From contig OZ251537.1 in the NCBI GenBank assembly GCA_965243285.1, positions 1,860,001-1,924,000 on the forward strand: DNA of 64,000 nt, written 5' to 3'. Numbering within the stretch: position 1 is the stretch's first letter; every line of letters begins with the position of its first letter. This document shows, piece after piece, positions 8,431 through 16,440 of this stretch. The position numbers and the translations under genes are program-made. The DNA is from JAHRAW01 sp965243285 (lineage in GTDB: Bacteria; Pseudomonadota; Gammaproteobacteria; Arenicellales; Poriferihabitantaceae). A model generated the notes under the pieces. That model ran no database searches. It saw only the letters and a list, made by a program, of their open reading frames with translations, and was not told where the DNA came from.

Positions 8431-9396
8431 CTGGGGGGTTGGCTTTTGGTTTGGCTTTTGGCTTTTGGCTTTTAACGTTTCACTCCCCCGGTGCTTCATC
8501 TGGGGGGAGTCAAAGCAGAGCCGCGCCGATAGGCGTGGGCTGCTTCGGCGGGTAGCCAAATCAGGCGATAAGGCTGCCTGATTTGGTGGGGGGGCTGTTG
8601 ATGTTGGTTTTTTCGCTTTTTCGTTTTTGGCTTTAAATTCCCACTTCATCAGCCACAAAAGATGAGTTAAAAGACAACATCAACATCAACAGAAAAATCA
8701 AAGTCAAAGTCAAAGCAACATCAATTGAAAAATCAAAGTCAAAATCAAAAACTTCAAGTCAAACTCAACATCAAAGCAACCCCCCTCCAAAAAGCAAAGC
8801 GGGGGGAGTGAATACTAAAAGCAAAAGCAAAAGCAAAGGCCAAAAGCAAAAGCAAAAGCAAAGGCCAAAAGCAAAAGCAAAAGCAAAGGCCAAAAGCAAA
8901 AGCAAAGGCCAAAAGCAAAAGCAAAGGCCAAAAGCAAAAGCAAAAGCAAAGGCCAAAAGCAAAAGCAAAGGCCAAAAGCAAAAGCAAAGGCCAAAAGCAA
9001 AAGCAAAAGCAAAGGCCAAAAGCAAAAGCAAAGGCCAAAAGCAAAAGCAAAAGTCAAAAGCGAAAGCAACATCAAAAGCCAAAAGCAAAAGTCAAAAGCG
9101 AAAGCAACATCAAAAGCCAAAAGCCAAAAGCGAAAGCAAAAGCCAACATCAACGGCCCCCCACCAAATCAGGCGATAGAGCCGCCTGATTTGACTCCACC
9201 CAGATGAAGCACGGGGGGGAGTAAAACGTTAAAAGCCAAAAGCAAAAAGCCGAAGCAACATCAAAATCAAAATCAAAAGCAACATCAAAAGCCAAAATCA
9301 AAAGCAACATCAAAAGCCAAAATCAAAAGCAACATCAAAATCAAAATCAAAAGCAACATCAAAATCCAAAAGCAAAATCCAAAAGCAAAATCAATA
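8431..9396. repeat. Large low-complexity palindromic element without terminal repeats (copy K)
   Basis: Fills the 1-kb space between the SDR and hpsN. From left to right: T-rich hexamers (8431-8477); a GC hairpin module (about 8478-8592) containing CAAATCAGGCG and its complement; the conserved core at about 8628-8676 in reversed orientation; a long A-rich array of AAAAGC and AAAGGCC units (about 8676-9150, with higher-order repeats); a second hairpin module (about 9153-9225); and more A-rich hexamers. The T-rich and A-rich sides could pair into a giant hairpin. No GGGATTTATA terminus is found at either end, unlike the other full copies. Lysine-rich, leucine-rich and phenylalanine-rich reading frames here are by-products of the repeats. 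Confidence 0.8.
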
Positions 9397-9410
9397 ACCC
9401 CCGGCGGGGG
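9397..9410 (-). terminator. GC hairpin directly after hpsN
   Basis: ACCCCCGCCGGGGG immediately follows the hpsN stop on the minus strand and is followed by TTATTGATTTT. The stem is strong but the loop is only three bases and the T tract is broken, so this is a weak terminator candidate. Confidence 0.4.
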
Positions 9411-10712
9411 TCAATGTCCTAAGTCGAATTTTTCATCGGGGAAGTATTTGGCGAGGCGGTCGTCGCCAGTGAGGGCGTGGCCGTGCATGCTCTCGGCGCG
9501 GGAGATGCGCGCCGTTACGGCGCCGACTTCGCGGCTGGATTCGGCGGTCATGCGTTGCCAAGTTAGCACTTTGATGAATTTACTGACGCTGAGGCCGCCG
9601 GTGTAGCGCGCCGCGCCCTTGGTGGGCAGAATGTGGTTGGTGCCGGAGCATTTGTCGCCATAGGCCACGGTGGTTTCCTCGCCTAAGAACAGCGAGCCGT
9701 AGTTGCCCAGGTTTGACAGCCACCAATCGAGGTCGCTGCAATGCACCTCCAAATGTTCGGGCGCGTAGCCGTCGCTGGCGCGCGCTGCTTCCTCGCGAGT
9801 ATCGGCTAACACCACTTCACCGTAATCGCGCCAGGCGGCGGTGGCCGCCTGGCGATTCGGCTCCGGCAGGCGCTGGATATAGGCCGGCATCAAGGCGATG
9901 ACTCGTTCAGCCAGGATGTTTGAGGTGGTCACCAGCCAGGCGGGGGAATCCAAGCCATGCTCGGCTTGGCCGACTAAATCTGCGGCGACTAATTCTGGGT
10001 CGGCGGCGGCATCGGCGATGACGAGAATTTCCGTGGGGCCGGCGAAGAGATCGATACCGACGCGGCCAAATAAAATGCGCTTGGCTTCGGCCACGAAGCG
10101 GTTGCCGGGGCCGACTAGAATATCCGCCGCGTGGCCGGTGAAATGGCCGAAAGCCATGGCGGCGATACCTTGCACGCCGCCGAGGGCGAGGATGGAATCG
10201 GCCCCGGCGAGGTCGGCGGCGTACAAAATGGCGGGGTGTACGCCGCGCTCTTGGTGGGTGGGCGAGCAGGCGACGATGTGTTTTACGCCGGCCACTTTGG
10301 CGGTGGCGATGCTCATGATCGCCGAGGCGATGTGCGCGTAGCGGCCGCCGGGCACATAGCAGCCGGCGGTGCTCACCGGCACTAGGCGCTGGCCGGCGAA
10401 CATGCCGGGGGATAATTCGATCTCGAACTCGCCCATGCTGGCCAGTTGCGCTTCGGCGAAGCGCGTGACGCGCGTATGGCAAAACTCGATATCGCGGCGA
10501 GTCTGCGCCGGCAACGCCGCGACCGCAGCGTCTATTTGCTGGCGACTGACCACGATATGTTTTTCCCAGCCATCCAATTCTTTTGCATAGGCGGCGGCGC
10601 GCGCCTCGCCGCCGTGCTCGATTTCGCGCAGCATGTTTTGCACCACGGCGCGCGTATCGTCTTCGCCGCTGGACGGGGATTTGCTTGCCTGCTTGATGAT
10701 TTTAATGGACAT
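9411..10712 (-). CDS. hpsN: HpsN-like sulfopropanediol 3-dehydrogenase (histidinol-dehydrogenase family)
   Basis: 433 aa, the histidinol dehydrogenase fold: PGGRYAHIASA, VGPGNRFVAEAKRILFG, DLFAGPTEILVIAD, VGQAEHG, YGDKCSGTNHILPT and YTGGLSVSKF are all present. True HisD has a his operon around it; this gene lies with a TRAP transporter, a split SuyAB-type lyase and two alcohol dehydrogenases. The C-terminal half (LSNYGSLFLGEETTVAYGDK) closely resembles HpsN, which oxidises (R)-DHPS by two NAD-dependent steps to (R)-sulfolactate. The four-electron alcohol-to-acid chemistry is common to both families. The name rests on sequence resemblance plus context; HisD-like oxidation of another hydroxy compound remains possible. 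Confidence 0.8.
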   Translation of the reverse strand: MSIKIIKQASKSPSSGEDDTRAVVQNMLREIEHGGEARAAAYAKELDGWEKHIVVSRQQIDAAVAALPAQTRRDIEFCHTRVTRFAEAQLASMGEFEIELSPGMFAGQRLVPVSTAGCYVPGGRYAHIASAIMSIATAKVAGVKHIVACSPTHQERGVHPAILYAADLAGADSILALGGVQGIAAMAFGHFTGHAADILVGPGNRFVAEAKRILFGRVGIDLFAGPTEILVIADAAADPELVAADLVGQAEHGLDSPAWLVTTSNILAERVIALMPAYIQRLPEPNRQAATAAWRDYGEVVLADTREEAARASDGYAPEHLEVHCSDLDWWLSNLGNYGSLFLGEETTVAYGDKCSGTNHILPTKGAARYTGGLSVSKFIKVLTWQRMTAESSREVGAVTARISRAESMHGHALTGDDRLAKYFPDEKFDLGH

Positions 10713-10791
10713 GGGGTCGGGGTTTAAGTTTGGAAAAATAAGCGGCTATCTAGGCTCTAAGTGAAAACAATTAGCGCGCCACTATCGGCGA

Positions 10792-11727
10792 TTAAACCGC
10801 GTTGATGAATTGGCGGGCTAATGAGAATTTCATGCGGCGGCGGTATTTTCCGTCTTTTCGCACGCCTTTGAAAGGCGTTAGGAAGACATCATGGGTGCGG
10901 CGGCGGAATTGTTCGATTAAGAAATTGAGTTTGGCGGCGATTTTTTCAACATCTGCATCATCGAATGAACCGCTTATGCGCGTGATGAATCGCGATGATT
11001 CTTTGATTTCATAGGCGCTAAGTTCTTGCGCCTGACAAAAATGGATGGAAGATGTTTTGGTGTTATCGAAAGAAATAAAACCTAATTGGCCATGCGGATC
11101 ATTGAAGCGCATTTTTTTATCGGTTTTATGGCGCGGCAAATGCGATTGTAGTTTTTCGAGCGTGCCGATGAAAAATTCATCATCATAAAGTTGAATCGGC
11201 GTGAAAATTTTATTGCTGAATAATGCCAGGCACACCGGATTATCGGTGTCGGTAAAAATAGATTGGTGCAATAAAATGTAAGTATGCAAACGATCAAAAA
11301 ACAAATTAGATTGTAAGTAACTGGCGGGGATGATGGCCGCGACATGGTCGCAATGTTGTAGGCATAAATGCAAGCAGTGTTTGTATAGGTCGTCATATTT
11401 CTCGCACGGGTAGGCGTAGCCGCGGCGGGTGGCGGAGTTTTTGCTAAGCCATGGCGGGTTGGTGACGCAGACCGTATGCCCGGTGGGGAAATGGGCTAAT
11501 GTATCGCGACGGATAACATCGGCGTGCGCGGGCTCGACATCGTACGCTTGGAATTGCTGGCACAAACCGGCCGCTTGCAAGGTGTGGATGATGTGGGCGG
11601 CGCCGGCGAAAGGTTCCAGCAAGTTTTTATGCGGCAAGCCGGCTTGGGCCGCCCACTGGATGAAGGCCGGATGGCAAAAGGGATTGCCGCGCGTGAAAAA
11701 CTGCCCGCGCAATCTTTTGTTGGTCAT
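10792..11727 (-). CDS. Solo N6-adenine DNA methyltransferase (NPPW type)
   Basis: 311 aa. SAM-binding motif I is LLEPFAGAAHI near residue 37 and catalytic motif IV is TNPPWLSKNSA near 90. The short opening KRLRGQFFTRGNPF is a motif X-like start often seen in gamma-type adenine methyltransferases. No restriction gene lies beside it. It interrupts a catabolic gene set and sits next to a truncated transporter gene, which suggests insertion by horizontal transfer. No clear Shine-Dalgarno sequence precedes the ATG. Target sequence unknown. Confidence 0.75.
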   Translation of the reverse strand: MTNKRLRGQFFTRGNPFCHPAFIQWAAQAGLPHKNLLEPFAGAAHIIHTLQAAGLCQQFQAYDVEPAHADVIRRDTLAHFPTGHTVCVTNPPWLSKNSATRRGYAYPCEKYDDLYKHCLHLCLQHCDHVAAIIPASYLQSNLFFDRLHTYILLHQSIFTDTDNPVCLALFSNKIFTPIQLYDDEFFIGTLEKLQSHLPRHKTDKKMRFNDPHGQLGFISFDNTKTSSIHFCQAQELSAYEIKESSRFITRISGSFDDADVEKIAAKLNFLIEQFRRRTHDVFLTPFKGVRKDGKYRRRMKFSLARQFINAV

Positions 11728-11767
11728 GGTGGATCTGAGGGGGAACTTAAATGAATGTTGTTTGGCA

Positions 11768-12067
11768 TCATCGGTGGTTAGAAAAAATGGCGACTATCAT
11801 CTTTATGCCGAGATAGGCCAACCATAGGGCGCCAGCGGTTTTAACCATGCGGGTAAGCGTGTCGGATGCAAGCATTACCGCCCCAAGACCCAACGCGGAA
11901 ACCAGCGCCAAAATTCCTAATCCAAAAGTGTTTCCCAGCAAAACCGCCGCGGTGTTTTTTACGCCATGTGCCGCCCCGCCGTTTAGGGCAATAAAAACCG
12001 CAGGCCCCGGTGATGCGATATAGCCAGTAGCAACCAAAAGATACAAGGCGTAATTATCAATAAACAT
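11768..12067 (-). pseudogene. LysE/RhtB-family exporter, truncated after about 99 residues
   Basis: Begins at ATG 12067 behind AGGAGAAT, a strong ribosome site. IASPGPAVFIALNGGAAHGVKNTAAVLLGN is the signature start of LysE/RhtB amino-acid exporters, and two or three membrane segments follow. Family members have about 205 residues; this frame stops after YLGIKMIVAIFSNHR, losing the second half. The break lies next to the start of the methyltransferase gene, which may have replaced the rest. Probably non-functional. An earlier in-frame start at 12193 would add 42 residues without family resemblance. Confidence 0.7.
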
Positions 12068-12240
12068 TGATAATTCTCCTAGGCAAATTATCTCGGTACA
12101 AATGGTGCGCGGGAATTTTTGAGCGTTTTGGGTGCATATTAGAATGTTAAAGTCACTGCAACCATAGTCCTCTTTTTTTGAAATCCGAAACATGGTGTTT
12201 ACAGCCTAAGGAAAGCCAGTGCTTTTTTTGAATTTAGTCA

Positions 12241-13605
12241 TCAATTCCCATACAAATACTCCGGCAACCATAGCGCGATTTGCGGGAAGATGATGATCAA
12301 CAACAGGCCGATGACTTGGATGACCATGAACTGCATCATGCCGGCGTAGATGTGCTTCAGGTCCCACTCAGGGACCACGCCTTTGAGAAAATACGCCGAC
12401 AGCGCCACTGGCGGTGATAGCCACGCGGTTTGTAAGTTGACGGCCACCAGAATACCGAACCACACTAAGTCGAAACCCAGTTTATCGACCACCGGCAACA
12501 GAATTGGCACGATGATGAGCACGATGGGCACCCACTCCAGCGGCCAGCCGAGCAGGAAGATCAACGCCATGATCATGAATAAAATCGCGTACGGCGACAT
12601 ATCCAAAGTGAGCAGGTAATTGGTGAGCATGGTCGGCGTGCCGAGCCGTGAGAATACGGCGCCGAAAAAGTTCGAGGCCGCCACCAATATCAAAATCAGC
12701 GCCGAGATTTCCAGGGTTTTGATGAGGGCGTCTTTGAAGCCGGGCCAGGTGAGTTTGCGATAGGCGGCGGCTAACAGAAAAGCACCGAACGCGCCCATGC
12801 CGGCGGCTTCGGTGGGAGTGGCGAAACCTAACAGGATGCTGCCGAGGGCAAAGCCGACTAGCGCCGCCGGCGGCACCAGCCCTAAGAAAAACTCCTTCCA
12901 CACATAGACCATAGAGGTGGGGCGCATGTGCTCAGGCAGCGCCGGTCCGAGGCTGGGGTTTATCTGGCAGCGCACCAAGGCGTACAGGGTGTACATGAAG
13001 GCGAGCATGAAGCCGGGGATGATGGCGGCGGCGAATAAATCGGTGACCGGCACTTCGAGAATCGGCCCCATCACCACCAACATGATGCTCGGCGGGATGA
13101 GGATGCCGAGGGTGCCGCCGGCGGTGATGGTGCCGGCCGCTAATTTGGTGTCATAGCCGGATTTGTTCATGGTCTTGGCGGCCATGATGCCGAGGATGGT
13201 GACCGAAGCGCCGACGATGCCGGTGGCGGCGGCGAACACGGTGGACACCAGCAACACGGCGACATACAACGCGCCGCGCAGCCGCGACAGGGTGAGCAGC
13301 ACGGCGTTGAATAGGCGCTCCATCAGCCCGGCTTGTTCCATGAGGATGCCCATGAAGATGAACAACGGCACCGCCGCCAGCGTCTGCTCCAACATCACAT
13401 TGGAGAACTGGAAGGTCATCAAATAAAACACCAACTGCCCGAAGCCCCACAGGCCGAACGCCATGCCTAAGAAAATTAGCGTGAACGAAATGGGGAAGCC
13501 GACGAAGATGGCGAACAACATCACCCCTATCATAATGATGCCGACGAATTCCGGCGGCAGGTTCACCACATTATTTATCATGTTGCCAATCATGTCGATA
13601 ATCAT
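12241..13605 (-). CDS. dctM: TRAP transporter large membrane subunit (DctM)
   Basis: About 454 aa from ATG 13605, which overlaps the dctQ stop by four bases (ATGA); a GTG at 13614 is also in frame. About 12 hydrophobic segments. GGTLGILIPPSIMLVVMG is the DctM signature, and the end WLSPPVALSAYFLKGVVPEW is typical of the mannitol/chloroaromatic branch. It forms the Na+-coupled transport channel with DctQ for the ligand delivered by the periplasmic protein at 15047-16183. Marine DHPS and isethionate degraders use TRAP systems (HpsKLM, IseKLM), so with hpsN and suyAB nearby the likely cargo is a C2-C3 sulfonate. Confidence 0.9.
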   Translation of the reverse strand: MIIDMIGNMINNVVNLPPEFVGIIMIGVMLFAIFVGFPISFTLIFLGMAFGLWGFGQLVFYLMTFQFSNVMLEQTLAAVPLFIFMGILMEQAGLMERLFNAVLLTLSRLRGALYVAVLLVSTVFAAATGIVGASVTILGIMAAKTMNKSGYDTKLAAGTITAGGTLGILIPPSIMLVVMGPILEVPVTDLFAAAIIPGFMLAFMYTLYALVRCQINPSLGPALPEHMRPTSMVYVWKEFFLGLVPPAALVGFALGSILLGFATPTEAAGMGAFGAFLLAAAYRKLTWPGFKDALIKTLEISALILILVAASNFFGAVFSRLGTPTMLTNYLLTLDMSPYAILFMIMALIFLLGWPLEWVPIVLIIVPILLPVVDKLGFDLVWFGILVAVNLQTAWLSPPVALSAYFLKGVVPEWDLKHIYAGMMQFMVIQVIGLLLIIIFPQIALWLPEYLYGN

Positions 13606-14222
13606 ACTGGCCACCTGCCCATGCGCGTGGCGTACACACTTTTTAGGGTTTCCGATACGCCTTGAATCAACAGCAACAGCGCGCCCACCGGCAGCACCGA
13701 TTTAATCGGCCCCATATACGGCATCCACGCGGTGTCCATACCACGTTCGGCGCGGTAGATAGAAACCCATGCGTAGTCGATGGAAGTCCACATAAAAATC
13801 AATAAGCCGGGGAAATAAAAGGTTAGGTAGAGGGTTAAATCCACCATGCCTTGGGTGCGCGCTGACCAGTTGCGATAGAGGAAATCGGCGCGGATATGCA
13901 CACCGCGAGATAGCGCGTAGCCGGCGCCCAACATAAACAGCGCGCCGTAAAACATGCGGCTGATGTCGTACGCCCACATGGTGGGGGCGAGGAAATATTT
14001 GCGCACGATAACCTCATACACCATAGCGATGCATAGCGGCACCAACAGCCAGCACACGGTGCGGCCAATCCATAGACTCATGGTGTCGATGCCGCTGATG
14101 GTGGACGCCATCCACGGCGCCATGTCAGCCGGCAGTTCACCGGGGGCGGCGGCACGCCGCTCGGCGATCAACTCATCGGCTATCTCGAGTTTGCTGGGGT
14201 CGATTTCTTCGCTCATTGCCAT
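13602..14222 (-). CDS. dctQ: TRAP transporter small membrane subunit (DctQ)
   Basis: 206 aa with four hydrophobic segments. The region SRMFYGALFMLGAGYALSRG followed by HIRADFLY is the DctQ signature. An N-terminal cytoplasmic stretch of about 40 residues precedes the first helix. Overlaps dctM by 4 bp, so translation is coupled. It is separated from the gene for the binding protein by a 569-bp mobile element and a terminator, so the binding protein is probably a separate transcript. Confidence 0.88.
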   Translation of the reverse strand: MAMSEEIDPSKLEIADELIAERRAAAPGELPADMAPWMASTISGIDTMSLWIGRTVCWLLVPLCIAMVYEVIVRKYFLAPTMWAYDISRMFYGALFMLGAGYALSRGVHIRADFLYRNWSARTQGMVDLTLYLTFYFPGLLIFMWTSIDYAWVSIYRAERGMDTAWMPYMGPIKSVLPVGALLLLIQGVSETLKSVYATRMGRWPV

Positions 14223-14316
14223 GGTTTATGTCGCATGGGTTTATGTCGTATGGTTGGCCGGTGAAGTTTTATGGCCCTTGGTTTTTCTAAACGGGTTTTC
14301 TAAACTACCTTTTTAT

Positions 14317-14885
14317 GGGATTTATATACCTAAATCGGCACGGTGGGTTTGGTTTTGATTTTTGATTTTTGCTTTCGCTGTTGCTTTCGCTGTTGCTTTG
14401 ATTTTGATTTTTCTGTTGATGTTGTATCTTTTAACTCATCTTTTGTAACTGATGGGGTGAAAATTTAAAGGCAAAACGAAAATCGAAAATCAAAAGCGAT
14501 AATCAAAATCAAAAGTAGAGTAAAACCTAACATTAAAGATATCCCCCCCACCAAAACTGGCTAAAAGCCGCCAGTTTTGGCTCCCCCTCCCGAAAAGGAG
14601 GGTGTGCGAAAAGCCCTCGCTGACTAAGGAAAATGAAGGAAAAGTATCAGTTTCAAAATTTAAACAATAAGCAATAGCAACACTTTCGCCTGCTTTTTTA
14701 ACAACGCGAACCGAAATTTTAATCAAGAATGGGCTTTTCGCACACCCTCAAAGGCAGGGGGGAGCAAAGACTAAAAGCCAAAAGCCAAAAGCCAAAAATC
14801 AAAAGCAAAGTCAAAAGCAACCCCATAAATCAGCCGCTGACCTCAAAAACGCCAATCGAACTGCAGGTTTAGGTATATAAATCCC
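14317..14885. mobile_element. Terminal-inverted-repeat element (copy C) inside the TRAP locus, 8-bp target duplication
   Basis: Left end 14317-14340 starts GGGATTTATATACCTAAATC; right end 14862-14885 is its imperfect reverse complement. CTTTTTAT directly flanks both ends (14309-14316 and 14886-14893), an exact 8-bp target-site duplication. Inside are T-rich hexamers, the conserved core (about 14426-14480, ATCTTTTAACTCATC onward), a hairpin module with CCAAAACTGGC and GCCAGTTTTGG, A-rich hexamers, and the conserved right subterminal block (ATAAATCAGCCGCTGACC onward). A second element is nested in it at 14598-14749. No transposase is encoded. Confidence 0.9.
14598..14749. mobile_element. Nested 152-bp MITE with perfect 19-bp inverted ends
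   Basis: GAGGGTGTGCGAAAAGCCC at 14598-14616 is repeated as its exact reverse complement at 14731-14749. AAAG flanks both ends (14594-14597 and 14750-14753), consistent with a 4-bp target duplication. Deleting the insert with one AAAG restores a hairpin-module loop resembling that of the copy at 38949-39602. The interior has a short open frame on the minus strand without recognisable transposase sequence. It is therefore a younger insertion of a different family, probably a deletion derivative of an insertion sequence. Confidence 0.85.
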
Positions 14886-14954
14886 CTTTTTATAAACTAG
14901 TTATAACGAAGTATTTATAACGAATTTATAACGAAATATTTTCGCTATCGGGGT

Positions 14955-14992
14955 TAAAAAAATCAGCGGACATCTTGCGACATCCGCTGATT
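14955..14992 (-). terminator. Rho-independent terminator after dctP
   Basis: Minus strand: AATCAGCGGA, a 12-base interior, TCCGCTGATT, then TTTTT. The 10-bp stem and T tract form a strong intrinsic terminator 55 bp after the dctP stop. It would separate dctP transcription from dctQM. Confidence 0.85.
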
Positions 14993-15046
14993 ATCGTCAT
15001 GGCTTACAAAAATCTAAGCCTAAGCGAAATTACGCGTTAAGCAAAA

Positions 15047-16183
15047 TTACTTGCTGTCGGCGTAGGCTTTGCCCAATTTGGCGTTGGATGTTTGCGCTCC
15101 AGCCCAAAATGGCACCGCGATGTCGGCGAAGGCGCGTTGGGAATCCCACACCTTTTTGAAAAACTTGTTTTCGTCAGCATTTTTCTTCAGGCTGGCTTTG
15201 GCGGCGTTCATATACTCCGGAAAGTAATCGGCCGGGGTATCGTGCAGTTGCACGTCGTGTTTCTCGGTCAAGTCTTTCAGCGCTTTGCCGTTCTCGTAGA
15301 TGCGGTAACTCAGCGAACGAATCAACGACGCATCGGCCGACACTTCCATGGCTTTTTTCTGATGCTCGGAGAGTTTGTTCCACACATCTTTGTTGATGTA
15401 CATGTCGGCATTGACCACCACTTGATGCAGCCCTTGTAAGTAGTAATGCTTGAGTACTTTATGGAAGCCGAACACGCTGTCCGGTTTCGGGCAACACCAC
15501 TCGGCGGCGTCGATGACGCCTTTTTCCAGCGCCGGCAGAATGTCGCCGCCGCTCATGGCCACCGCGGCCACGCCGATATCATTATAGGTTTGCCCAGGAA
15601 TGCCCGGCGGCGCGCGGAAGCGGTATTTGCGGAAATCATCCATGCTGTGGATGGGTTCTTTGAACCAGCCCAGCGCTTCCGGACCTACCGGCTGCAGCAT
15701 GAGGCCTTTGATGTTCAAGTCCATCTCGTCCCACAATTCGTTGTACAACTCGCGTCCGCCGCCGTTCATGTACCATGAGATAAAGGCGATGTTATCGATG
15801 CCGACGCCAGCGCCGGCCACCGGCGAGCCAAACAACATAGCAGCCGGATGTTTGCCAGACCAATAATGCGTCCACGCGAAGCCGGCTTCCACCAGGCCTT
15901 TATCGACCGCGTCCAAAATATCGCGACCGCTGACGATGGCGCCATCTGGCAGTACCTCGATGTTGACCGAGCCACCGGTCAGCGCCGACACATTGGCGGC
16001 GAAATCTTTCACCATGACGATTTCATCGGCCTTGGTGGGCAACACCGATTGCACGCGAATGGTGACTTGGGGTTGGTCGGAATCCAACGCTGGCGCCGCC
16101 GCTTGTTTGTCGCCTGGTTCGCAGCCGGCCAGCGCCACTAAGCCGACCACAGCGCCGGCGAGCATGGTTGTGCGTTTTAACAT
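15047..16183 (-). CDS. dctP: TRAP transporter periplasmic solute-binding protein (DctP), lipoprotein
   Basis: 378 aa from ATG 16183, chosen because it places a lipoprotein signal at the N-terminus: a short basic start, a hydrophobic run, and lipobox LAGC with Cys 21. An ATG further upstream (16276) adds 31 unrelated residues. The mature protein has the DctP fold; RFRAPPGIPGQTYNDIG and GVIDAAEWCCPKPD are typical of the mannitol/chloroaromatic-type binding proteins. A conserved Arg in the RFRAPPG segment normally clamps an acidic ligand, which suits a sulfonate. It is transcribed alone, ended by a terminator at 14955-14992. Confidence 0.88.
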   Translation of the reverse strand: MLKRTTMLAGAVVGLVALAGCEPGDKQAAAPALDSDQPQVTIRVQSVLPTKADEIVMVKDFAANVSALTGGSVNIEVLPDGAIVSGRDILDAVDKGLVEAGFAWTHYWSGKHPAAMLFGSPVAGAGVGIDNIAFISWYMNGGGRELYNELWDEMDLNIKGLMLQPVGPEALGWFKEPIHSMDDFRKYRFRAPPGIPGQTYNDIGVAAVAMSGGDILPALEKGVIDAAEWCCPKPDSVFGFHKVLKHYYLQGLHQVVVNADMYINKDVWNKLSEHQKKAMEVSADASLIRSLSYRIYENGKALKDLTEKHDVQLHDTPADYFPEYMNAAKASLKKNADENKFFKKVWDSQRAFADIAVPFWAGAQTSNAKLGKAYADSK

Positions 16184-16440
16184 GATAATTTTCTCGTAAG
16201 GTTGGTAGAGGTGATGATGGGACGATGCCATAACGCCACAAATGTTGAGGCGCAAAGCATCGGTTTTTATCTTCACAAGTGTTTGCAGTCAGGCACTCAA
16301 TCCGCGCATGCTTATGTCGATAAAATCGGGCTAATGGTCGGCGCTAAAGGCGCCGGCGATGGATAGAACCTATACAAAAACAGAGCGCAACGAACCTATT
16401 AATTAACGAGATGGGCGTTCGAAAAATGCGTTACGGCGAA

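Noticed and set aside
7501..8658. 385-codon minus-strand frame over the SDR gene
   Set aside because: It is a shadow frame, rich in Arg and Pro, overlapping a clear SDR and the start of the zinc dehydrogenase.
8816..9160. CRISPR array
   Set aside because: Repeats are contiguous hexamers without spacers of constant length, and no cas genes are in the window.
8754..9188. Lysine-, leucine- and phenylalanine-rich frames of 98-126 codons
   Set aside because: They are by-products of the AAAAGC/GCTTTT hexamer arrays, open on both strands at once, with no start signals.
9411..10712. Histidine biosynthesis hisD
   Set aside because: No his genes nearby; context and C-terminal sequence fit the HpsN-like branch better.
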